Both the position numbers and the translations under genes were made by a program. Positions 1 to 5,946 of a stretch of DNA of 7,183 bases are shown here, piece after piece. Under the pieces are notes generated by a model. It worked only from the letters and a program-made list of their open reading frames with translations. It had not been told where the DNA came from and did not search any database. Positions within the stretch are counted from its first letter, which is position 1. Each line of letters starts with the position of its first letter. The DNA is from Eubacteriales Family XIII. Incertae Sedis bacterium (GTDB lineage: Bacteria; Bacillota; Clostridia; Peptostreptococcales; Anaerovoracaceae): contig JAISZM010000101.1 in assembly GCA_031269205.1 (NCBI GenBank), positions 1 to 7,183 on the forward strand. The letters run 5' to 3'.

Positions 1-438
1 AACCAGCCCGTTGAGGCTGCCGCCGAGGATGATCGTCTTGTTTTTAAAGTCCGCGATGCCCGCGTTCACGATGCCTGCCAAACCCTGCATGTCTTCGTTG
101 TTGCGCAGGGTGTATGCGATATCCGCTTCGTGGCCGTAATACCAATCGGTGTTCGCGTGCGTAGAGACGCCGCTCCCTGTTTTCCTCGGAGCGCCAGAAG
201 CGTACGCCGCGGCGTCTGTTTCACCCAAAGCGCTGTGCGTCGCGGCAAAGGCGCCGTCTGTTGAGAGCAAAGCGCCATCTGTCATCGTCGGGTTCTCCCC
301 CGCTCCAGCGACCGCGCCGTCCGTCACGGCCAGAGCTTCCGCTGGCGCGGCGAGCGAAATTATCAACAACCCGCTCACGAGTATCGAGATCGACCTCTTC
401 ACGTTCGCCTCAAGGATGTTATCCATTATCTTCTTCAT
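1..438 (-). CDS. N-terminal part of a secreted surface protein (partial, runs off the window)
   Basis: An open frame of 146 codons starts at ATG 438 and is still open at position 1. The first residues are basic (MKKIMDNILEANVKR), followed by a hydrophobic core (about 17-31) and an Ala-Leu-Ala cleavage-type site near 35-37, so export by Sec is likely. Next comes a low-complexity Ala/Gly/Thr stretch with three copies of Thr-Asp-Gly-Ala (39-42, 53-56, 60-63). From residue 98 the sequence takes on the form TDWYYGHEADIAYTLRNNED followed by LAGIVNAGIADFKNKTIIL. That matches the 'W...  yTI.t..eL.gLA.lVN.G..FsGKTI.L' pattern found at the N-terminus of GLUG or beta-helix surface proteins. It is the last operon gene visible. 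Its anchor, full size and ligand are unknown. Confidence 0.8.
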   Translation of the reverse strand, partial: MKKIMDNILEANVKRSISILVSGLLIISLAAPAEALAVTDGAVAGAGENPTMTDGALLSTDGAFAATHSALGETDAAAYASGAPRKTGSGVSTHANTDWYYGHEADIAYTLRNNEDMQGLAGIVNAGIADFKNKTIILGGSLNGLV

Positions 439-453
439 CTCACATCATTCCTT
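439..453 (-). promoter_or_regulatory. Ribosome-binding site of the last surface-protein gene
   Basis: AAGGA on the minus strand (453-449) overlaps the TAA stop of the DUF2149 gene and lies 10 bp before the ATG at 438. It supports this start and implies that ribosomes finishing the DUF2149 gene can restart here. Confidence 0.55.
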
Positions 454-862
454 ACCGATCGGAAGCATCGTCGCTCTCGATCGTCGCGGCTTCGTCCTGT
501 TCTTGTTCCGCGCCGCCGTCGCTTTCGCCCGTTACGGCTCTGTTCATATCTTCCTGCAGCATGTAATACTTGCCGGTCATGGGATCCTGATAGACCTTGC
601 CGAGTTCTATGAACCCACCGCCGCTTCCGGCGTTGTCCGTGATCTCCTCCACGTCCCGCATCTCGGTCACCTGCTCGGACTGGATCACTTCACGCATGTC
701 CGAGACGTCGAGATTCCAGTACGCGACCAAAGCGAGCATAAGGCCGCAGGCGAAGACGAGCATGACGTCGGCGAGGTTCACGAGTCCCACGCGCGGATCG
801 ACGTCAGGCTCCGTGTCGAATCCCTGACTCGAAAACGGCGACGTTGAAAAGTTCCGCGCCAT
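452..862 (-). CDS. DUF2149 family protein, probable ExbD-like partner of the proton channel
   Basis: Small single-pass membrane protein, 136 residues from the ATG at 862 (137 if the adjacent ATG at 865 is used). A short cytoplasmic N-terminus leads into one transmembrane helix at about 26-49, with VNLADVMLVFACGLMLAL. The Asn-Leu-Ala-Asp-Val-Met-Leu-Val pattern closely parallels the ExbD/TolR helix ('DVMLVLLIIF'), placing Asp32 at the position of the proton-carrying aspartate. The outer part has a conserved-looking block (ELGKVYQDPMTGKYYMLQE, 86-104) and an acidic, probably disordered tail (110-136). The family assignment is from the helix and the ExbB-type neighbour. The ExbD-like function is inferred. 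The gene overlaps the channel gene's stop by 1 bp (TGATG) and is followed after 13 bp by a surface-protein gene. A much longer upstream open frame in the same phase is disregarded. Confidence 0.85.
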   Translation of the reverse strand: MARNFSTSPFSSQGFDTEPDVDPRVGLVNLADVMLVFACGLMLALVAYWNLDVSDMREVIQSEQVTEMRDVEEITDNAGSGGGFIELGKVYQDPMTGKYYMLQEDMNRAVTGESDGGAEQEQDEAATIESDDASDR

Positions 863-1575
863 CATCTCCCTCCTTTCGCGGTATCGTCGGGCTGACCGCC
901 CACCGGATCGTGCGGCAGCTTGACGCCCTCCTCCCGGGCGGTGTTCGCCTTGTCGAGCACCACGGTCATGAGGGATTCGAGAATCAGCGTGTACTGGCCG
1001 TACCACCTCTTGCGAACGGCCGTCACGACCATGGCGACGACCGCCGCCACCAGACCGGCGACGGTGCCGTCAAACGCGACCAATAACGACATCGACAATT
1101 CGGCGACATTACCCTGCCCCATCGCCACAATGCCTGGCCCGAGCGGGATCAGTGTACACATGAGGCCGAGCATCGGCGCTATCTTCGTGACCTGTTCGCT
1201 CCACAAAAGCGTGCGTTTGTAACGGTCATTGACCTTTTCTATCTGCGCGCGCGCGAGCGCGAAGAGTTCGTCCGAGGTGAGTCCCATGTTCTTCGTGACC
1301 GTGATGAGCGCGTTTTTCTGCGGCTTCAGCAGCCGGCCGCCCGTGAGAACGCCCTCGATATCGTCGTAGCCGGCGTCGTGGATGGCGTTGATCACCTGGC
1401 GGCTGTCAACCTTGTAATGTCGCCGTTCGGTAAAGACCTCCATGATGAGGGAGCCTACGCTGAAGAGCGCGAAGAGGATGAGCAATCCGAGCGCGACCAT
1501 GACAGGTATCATCAGGGTCTGCGCCAACGTATGCAGAATGGTGGTGATATAGAGGTACAGGTCGGATACATTCAT
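862..1575 (-). CDS. MotA/TolQ/ExbB-type proton channel family protein
   Basis: Membrane ion-channel subunit of a motor complex like ExbB-ExbD, TolQ-TolR or MotA-MotB, 237 residues. The first transmembrane helix is at about 20-46. A long cytoplasmic segment follows (about 48-130, including a Lys/Arg-rich stretch around 115-130), then two helices at about 133-152 and 162-187. The conserved core is APMLGLMCTLIPLGPGIV (133-150) and AFDGTVAGL (167-175). Thr141 and Thr171 sit where the pore threonines of ExbB would be expected. The 'LIPLGPG' form differs from classical ExbB and fits, from memory, the branch that accompanies DUF2149 genes in anaerobes. A basic patch (RKRWY, 188-192) follows the last helix. 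The start ATG 1575 is chosen for its upstream AAGGAG. Its TGA stop overlaps the DUF2149 start, which argues for fixed stoichiometry and a shared complex. Confidence 0.92.
   Translation of the reverse strand: MNVSDLYLYITTILHTLAQTLMIPVMVALGLLILFALFSVGSLIMEVFTERRHYKVDSRQVINAIHDAGYDDIEGVLTGGRLLKPQKNALITVTKNMGLTSDELFALARAQIEKVNDRYKRTLLWSEQVTKIAPMLGLMCTLIPLGPGIVAMGQGNVAELSMSLLVAFDGTVAGLVAAVVAMVVTAVRKRWYGQYTLILESLMTVVLDKANTAREEGVKLPHDPVGGQPDDTAKGGR
866..874 (-). promoter_or_regulatory. Ribosome-binding site of the DUF2149 gene
   Basis: A perfect AGGAGG occupies 874-869 on the minus strand, inside the final codons of the ExbB-like gene. It lies 3 bp before the ATG at 865 and 6 bp before the ATG at 862. 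The spacing favours the second ATG, so the coding start is placed at 862. Confidence 0.7.
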
Positions 1576-1577
1576 GT

Positions 1578-3881
1578 CTATGGTAATCTCCTTTTGAAAC
1601 CTATGAGGAAACTGAGTCCTCCCGCGACCACGCAACCTCCGGCCAGAGGCCCGGCCGCGTACAGCCCGGGCAGATCCATATCGATCGGAGCGACGTTTGT
1701 CCTCGTGTTGCTGATCATTTCGTACACCTTGAATCTGCCGCTGGAGGAAAAGGGGATAACACTCTTCGAACCCGCATCCTTCTTCCCCCCCATTTCGGCT
1801 TTTTTGTCAGAACCCGGGCTGTCTTCGATCCCGCCCGCCACTGAGTCGTTCTCGCTCTTCGCGTCGTCGTCCGAATTCTCTCCGCCGCCCGAATTCTCTC
1901 CGCCGTTCCGACCATTTGCCTTGCCTACCGTCCCCGCCGCGCCGCCGTCGCCGTCTTCTTCCCCGACGACGGAAACCTCATCCTCTCTTTGTTCTCCTTC
2001 TTTTTCAGCATCGTCGTTCTCTTTCTCGCCGTCTTCTTCCGGCTTCTCGTTTTCAGCCGGGGGCGCGCCATTCAAAACTATAGTGATGGCCTGAATATAA
2101 TATATCTGATATGAGGAGTTCGCTTCGCCGCCCCAGAGCGGGCCAAACACAAGCCTGAACCGCGTACCCTCATCGAGAGGGAGGCTCGGGTCAGCCATGG
2201 ATTCGCCCCACATCATATTCGACTCAAACGCGAGCATAGGCGGCACGACCGTCGCGCCCGCGCGCGAGCCTATATCCCAGTTCGGGAAATAGTAACGCGA
2301 GCCGGAATCGTACAACAGCTTGGACGTGATGGGATTGTCGTAGCCGTCGGCCGTCGTGAACCGGAATTGGTATACGTCCTCGATCTCCACACCTTCCAAC
2401 GCAAGCACGTCCTTGAACAGATAGCCCGAGGCCCTGATGACGCCGTAACGATCACCGCCCAGGATCGAGTACGAATTTGTGACGGCGGAAAGTTTGCCGG
2501 CGAGTTCAGAGAGCGCGTAGGTGTGGGTCTGCGCTACTTTATCGGGAAGTTCCCGGTACACGACCTTCAGCGTGAGGTTCTCCGCCGGCTTATAGGCGTA
2601 TTCGCCGGTATCGACCGTTACGCGCGCCGTGTCTGTCACGCGCTTGCCGCCGTTGCCGCCCGTCACGCTGCACCTGACGAAGCAGTTGCCCGAATACTCG
2701 GTGGTCTTCAGCCTGCCCGTGTCTTCGTTGACGGTAGCGACGACGTTCGAGCCGCCGACGGACCATTTGATCGTAGACGTGATTTCGTCTGTGCGCGTAT
2801 CCTCTACGCGATCCTCATCTGTCTTGGGATTGTGCCATGTCACCCGCGCGTGGAACGAAAAGAATTTGTTCTTGCCCTCTATCACGGTCGTGACGTCGTC
2901 CTTATCGCTGAGAGAATTCCCCTTCTCATCGATGATGGCGACGTCGCTCACGTATTCGGCGGTCTGCCCGCTTATCAGCACCGACACGCTCTTTGACGGC
3001 GCCGATCCTTCGTATTTGCTTTCCTCCGCCACGGTCGCTGTGATGGTTACTTCGCCATCCTCTATCGCGGTGATCAGCCCATTCGGAGATACCGTGGCGA
3101 TATCGTTGTCGCCGCTCGTCCAATCGAGGGCGACCGCGCCCACCGGATTGGTGTCATCAGCCGTCTCGTACATGACCCCGTCGCTCTTGTTCGTGGTGAA
3201 ATAGCCGTTCAGCTGTATGGTCTTGCCTTTGGTTGTGATGCTCAGCGTTTTGTATTTGCTGTCAGAGTCCTCACCCACGAAATGCTTTTGTCCATCGCTG
3301 CCGGGTTCATCGTTTTTCAGATAGAGGGCGTTCACGACTTCTTTCGACACCTCCTCCTCATCCGTCTTTGTCCCGTACTTGCAGGATTCGGTGAAGGTTT
3401 TGACCGCCGCTTTCAGCGCCGCCGTCTGGTCGTCTACCGCTTTCTGAGCGACGACTTCGTCTTTCAGTGTTTCTTTCGCCTCTTTTATAGAGGCGTTGAG
3501 GGAATTGAACGCCGCTTGCGGCGCCCATAGATTGTCCTCGCCGATGTCGGTTCCGTCCGTCGAAGGTCTCACGTCTTTCTTGACATCCTCGGCTTCCGTT
3601 ATCGCTTCCTCGAGGGTCGATGAGTCGACCGCTTCAGGAGTTCTGTCGGCGTCTTCACCATCTTCCTGTTCGTCTTCCTGTTCCTGACCGTCTTCCGCGT
3701 ACGCCGCAAGGACCGTTGGCGAGGTTCCCGAAACAGGATGTGACGCCACGCCGCATGGCGTTGCGGCCGCTGGCGGCGCGGAACAAAACGGCTGAGCGAG
3801 TATCAGTATCGCGGCGATAAGGCATATCGAACCAAAGGGTTTGCTGAACCTTTTTAATTTTCCCCCCGTAAACCTTCTCAT
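1578..3881 (-). CDS. Large secreted, C-terminally membrane-anchored surface protein with FIVAR-like, Ig-like and acidic linker regions
   Basis: 767 residues, not a recognised named gene. Seen in order: a basic N-terminus and hydrophobic signal segment (about 11-40); an acidic stretch rich in Glu, Gln and Asp (63-79); a FIVAR-like helical region (about 87-166, with Trp119 and the pattern QKAVDDQTAALKAAV at 146-160); a bacterial Ig-like Big_2 domain (about 212-303, with WTSGDNDIATVSPNGLITA at 254-272); a second Ig-like domain (about 325-424, with IKWSVGG and ATVNEDTGRL); a domain at about 435-604 with a sulfite-oxidase-like pattern (GYLFKDVLALEGV 486-498, FTTADGY 508-514); an extremely acidic Glu/Asp/Gly/Asn linker (607-705); and a C-terminal transmembrane helix (about 738-761) ending in KRR. 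The topology should be extracellular with a single C-terminal anchor. It starts at ATG 3881, preceded by AAGGGAG, with a 4-bp overlap with the lipoprotein gene. The ExbB-like gene follows 2 bp after its stop. A role as ligand receptor or as partner of the motor proteins is inferred from position only. Confidence 0.88.
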   Translation of the reverse strand: MRRFTGGKLKRFSKPFGSICLIAAILILAQPFCSAPPAAATPCGVASHPVSGTSPTVLAAYAEDGQEQEDEQEDGEDADRTPEAVDSSTLEEAITEAEDVKKDVRPSTDGTDIGEDNLWAPQAAFNSLNASIKEAKETLKDEVVAQKAVDDQTAALKAAVKTFTESCKYGTKTDEEEVSKEVVNALYLKNDEPGSDGQKHFVGEDSDSKYKTLSITTKGKTIQLNGYFTTNKSDGVMYETADDTNPVGAVALDWTSGDNDIATVSPNGLITAIEDGEVTITATVAEESKYEGSAPSKSVSVLISGQTAEYVSDVAIIDEKGNSLSDKDDVTTVIEGKNKFFSFHARVTWHNPKTDEDRVEDTRTDEITSTIKWSVGGSNVVATVNEDTGRLKTTEYSGNCFVRCSVTGGNGGKRVTDTARVTVDTGEYAYKPAENLTLKVVYRELPDKVAQTHTYALSELAGKLSAVTNSYSILGGDRYGVIRASGYLFKDVLALEGVEIEDVYQFRFTTADGYDNPITSKLLYDSGSRYYFPNWDIGSRAGATVVPPMLAFESNMMWGESMADPSLPLDEGTRFRLVFGPLWGGEANSSYQIYYIQAITIVLNGAPPAENEKPEEDGEKENDDAEKEGEQREDEVSVVGEEDGDGGAAGTVGKANGRNGGENSGGGENSDDDAKSENDSVAGGIEDSPGSDKKAEMGGKKDAGSKSVIPFSSSGRFKVYEMISNTRTNVAPIDMDLPGLYAAGPLAGGCVVAGGLSFLIGFKRRLP
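1588..1593 (-). promoter_or_regulatory. Ribosome-binding site of the ExbB-like gene
   Basis: AAGGAG on the minus strand lies inside the last codons of the surface-protein gene (the Lys-Arg-Arg end) and 12 bp before the ATG at 1575. The spacing is a little long, but no other ATG, GTG or TTG lies between it and the start. The site supports starting at MNVSDLY rather than at the longer open frame reaching 1635. Confidence 0.6.
1873..1908. repeat. 18-bp tandem repeat inside the acidic linker
   Basis: Two adjacent 18-bp units, 1873-1890 and 1891-1908, match at 16 of 18 positions, each beginning gaattctctccgccg. On the minus strand they encode the repeated Gly-Gly-Glu-Asn-Ser motif at about residues 660-670 of the surface protein. 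The unit length is a multiple of three, so copy-number change would lengthen or shorten the linker without a frameshift. Confidence 0.75.
3661..3684. repeat. 12-bp tandem repeat inside the N-terminal acidic region
   Basis: Two adjacent 12-bp units (3661-3672 and 3673-3684) differ at one position. On the minus strand they encode consecutive Gln-Glu-Asp-Glu-type residues near residues 66-73 of the 767-residue protein. It is likely a replication-slippage product that extends an acidic linker in frame. Confidence 0.6.
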
Positions 3882-5032
3882 GATCTCCCTTTTTCGATGC
3901 GCTCAGGCGGCGGATAGGAACTGCCGAGCAGTTCTCTTATCGTACCGTCGTCTATATCTTTCTCGTACATGACTTTGAAGAACTCGCGCACCACATCGAG
4001 CATGTCCACGTCGTATATGTCGGAGTACAGCAGGTTGGCGATCCAGTGGATGCCGATGATGCGGTTCACACCGGGTGGACGGTCGCACCAAGCCCACGGC
4101 TCGTTCGGCATGGCGTAGACGCGGCGATTCTTAACAGCCTCAATCTCCTGCCAGTTGGGATTCGTGAGGATGTCCTCGTAGGCGCCGCCGCGTATGTTCG
4201 TGTCCCAGGCGATGATTACCTCGGGATCCCACTCGAGTACCTGTTCGAGCGAAACGTCGGTCATGCCTCCCCCGTAGGTTTCCTCGCACTTCGCCGCGCC
4301 TACCGCCCCGGCCTCAAGGAACCCGAGCATGTGCTGTGAGGTTTCCGGCTCCGTCTGTAGTCCCTCTGGTCCTTCCGCGTAGTAGACGGTGATGCGCTCT
4401 TCCTCGGGGATCCCTTCCACGACGGAACGAACGGCGTTGTAGCTTTTCTCGCAATAGGTCGCAAGCTCCTCCGCGCGTTCCTTGCGATCGAGGATATCTC
4501 CCAGGAACCTGAACGCCTGTGGTATCTTCGTGAACGAGCCGTCGACGAGGACGCAGGGTATGCCCGTTTGGGCTTGCAGGCTTTCCGCCTCGGATATGTT
4601 TTGGCGGGTCAGCCCTACGCCGCTGATGGAGAACATGATATCGATGTCCTCGGTCAGCAGGGATTCGCGATCTATCTCTCCGTTGTTATGTATGGTTCCG
4701 AGATACGGCAGCTTTTCTATCCCCTCCGGAAGGAATCGCAACTGGCTTTCGTCAAACTTGCTCGCCGTGCCGCCGAGCAGGTCAGGACTCAGGCAGGTGA
4801 TGTATACCTGTGCGAGCGCGGACGTGAAGAATACGGACTTTATATTGTCCGCCGTGGGTATCTCCACCTCTCGCCCGGCGTCGTCGGTGACGACGCGTTT
4901 GCCGAGGATGAGTGAATCCGCGGCGGCTTTTGCGGAGCCGCAGCCCGCGAAGGAAAGCGAGGCGCTCAAAATGGCGGCGACGAGCGTCAACGCTATGAAC
5001 ACCTTATTGCTACTTCTCGCTCTCTTCATCAT
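3878..5032 (-). CDS. Metal-chelate ABC transporter substrate-binding lipoprotein (Peripla_BP_2 family)
   Basis: Extracytoplasmic ligand-binding component of the importer, 384 residues. It has a basic N-terminus, a hydrophobic segment (about 11-28) and a lipobox-like FAGC ending at Cys31, so it should be lipid-anchored. Phe at -3 is slightly atypical. The mature part starts with the family hallmark VVTDDAGREVEIP (47-59), followed by VYYAEGPEGL (216-225), VSLEQVLEWDPEVIIAW (260-276) and VKNRRVYAMP (300-309). Residues 315-336 carry a tryptophan-, Arg-Pro-Pro- and Val-Asn-Arg-rich motif (WCDRPPGVNRIIGIHW, then ANLLY) that I associate with binding proteins of anaerobes annotated as iron-complex transporters. 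The ligand could be a siderophore, haem or corrinoid and is unresolved. The start is ATG at 5032 or the adjacent ATG at 5029, without an obvious ribosome-binding site. Its TGA overlaps the next gene's ATG (ATGA). Confidence 0.92.
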   Translation of the reverse strand: MMKRARSSNKVFIALTLVAAILSASLSFAGCGSAKAAADSLILGKRVVTDDAGREVEIPTADNIKSVFFTSALAQVYITCLSPDLLGGTASKFDESQLRFLPEGIEKLPYLGTIHNNGEIDRESLLTEDIDIMFSISGVGLTRQNISEAESLQAQTGIPCVLVDGSFTKIPQAFRFLGDILDRKERAEELATYCEKSYNAVRSVVEGIPEEERITVYYAEGPEGLQTEPETSQHMLGFLEAGAVGAAKCEETYGGGMTDVSLEQVLEWDPEVIIAWDTNIRGGAYEDILTNPNWQEIEAVKNRRVYAMPNEPWAWCDRPPGVNRIIGIHWIANLLYSDIYDVDMLDVVREFFKVMYEKDIDDGTIRELLGSSYPPPERIEKGRS

Positions 5033-5035
5033 GAA

Positions 5036-5932
5036 TCAGTTATCTTTCATCACGCTGCGGTTGCTCGTGTTCCCCGGGGTCGTCGTCCCGTGGCCGCCTC
5101 TGTTTCCTTGCGCCGTCATCTGCCGCAACAGCGGTATGACGCTCTTCACCTCATCGCCGGAATCCAGTTTGACCGTAGCCACATAGACCTGAGCGCCATA
5201 TATCCTCTTGAGCGTCTCCGTGGTGATCGTCCCTTCCGGAGAGCCTTCTTCGATGATCTTTCCATCGTCCATCACGAGGACCTTGTTCGCGCAGAGCAGT
5301 GCGTGGTGCGGATCGTGCGTGACCATGACGACGGCCATGCCCCTGCGGCTCAAATCCCGCATACGGCTGAGTACGAGTTGCTGATTGCCAAAATCGAGCG
5401 AGGCGGTAGGTTCGTCCATCACGAGTATCTTCGGCTCCTGAGCGAGCGCGCGGGCGATGAGGACGAGCTGCTGTTGGCCGCCGGACAGCGCCGTGTATTC
5501 CTCCCTCGCGATAGATGCTATGCCCATCTGTTCCATCGCGCTATACGCCGCCTCCATGTCGGCCTTTGAAACCCCAGCGACGGAGGACTTCAGGTGCGGG
5601 GTGCGGCCGAGGAGAACGACATCTGAGACGATAAAAGGAAACGGGATGGCGTGTACCTGCGGTATGTAGGCGAAGACCTTCGCCCTTTCCTTCGCGGAAA
5701 CCGGGTCGTCTCCGCTTCTGTGTCCCGCCGCGACCGCGACGTATTCGCCGTCCACCGTCACGGCGCCTCCGGACAGCGGCAAAAGGCCGAGAATTCCCTT
5801 CAGAGCCGTGGTCTTGCCGCAACCGTTCGCGCCGATAATGCAGGTAAAGTCGCCTCGGTCAACGGTAAAACTGATCCCTCTGACCACTTCCTTGCCGTGG
5901 TACCCCGTATGTAGGTTCGTCACTTTCATCAT
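5036..5932 (-). CDS. FepC/BtuD-type ABC transporter ATP-binding protein
   Basis: Cytoplasmic ATPase that powers the adjacent permease. Counting from the ATG at 5932 (298 residues), the motifs are Walker A GANGCGKTT (34-42), Q-loop Gln92, ABC signature LSGGQ (149-153), Walker B ILVMDE (169-174), D-loop SLD (178-180) and the switch histidine His206 in MVTHD. All catalytic residues are intact. In-frame TTG (5953) and GTG (5950, 5944) codons lie upstream and would overlap the permease end. I prefer the ATG because the family typically begins just before 'VxNLxxGY', but no strong ribosome-binding site decides it. After about residue 272 there is a hydrophilic Gly/Thr/Asn-rich tail that adds length relative to BtuD. 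The binding-protein gene begins 3 bp after its stop, so the two are probably co-translated. Confidence 0.95.
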   Translation of the reverse strand: MMKVTNLHTGYHGKEVVRGISFTVDRGDFTCIIGANGCGKTTALKGILGLLPLSGGAVTVDGEYVAVAAGHRSGDDPVSAKERAKVFAYIPQVHAIPFPFIVSDVVLLGRTPHLKSSVAGVSKADMEAAYSAMEQMGIASIAREEYTALSGGQQQLVLIARALAQEPKILVMDEPTASLDFGNQQLVLSRMRDLSRRGMAVVMVTHDPHHALLCANKVLVMDDGKIIEEGSPEGTITTETLKRIYGAQVYVATVKLDSGDEVKSVIPLLRQMTAQGNRGGHGTTTPGNTSNRSVMKDN

Positions 5933-5946
5933 TCCATCGACCACGA

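Noticed and set aside
149..847. Long plus-strand open frame of 232 codons
   Set aside because: It lies antisense to the surface-protein start and the DUF2149 gene, has no recognisable domain, and is explained by GC-rich codon structure of the minus-strand genes.
863..1006. Longer N-terminus for the DUF2149 protein in the same phase
   Set aside because: It would overlap the C-terminal coding part of the ExbB-like gene by about 140 bp, its sequence is Arg/Gly-rich shadow-like, and a perfect AGGAGG marks the start near 862.
1576..1635. Longer N-terminus for the ExbB-like protein
   Set aside because: It would overlap the surface-protein end, adds a basic non-family extension, and the AAGGAG site points to the ATG at 1575.
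1378..2094. Plus-strand open frame of 238 codons rich in Ser and Pro
   Set aside because: It is the antisense of the ExbB-like gene start and of the acidic linker. The Ser/Pro bias is the mirror of the GAG/GAC-type codons on the minus strand.
4482..5186. Plus-strand open frame of 234 codons
   Set aside because: Antisense to the binding-protein and ATPase genes, which have clear family motifs. It has no ribosome-binding site or domain of its own.
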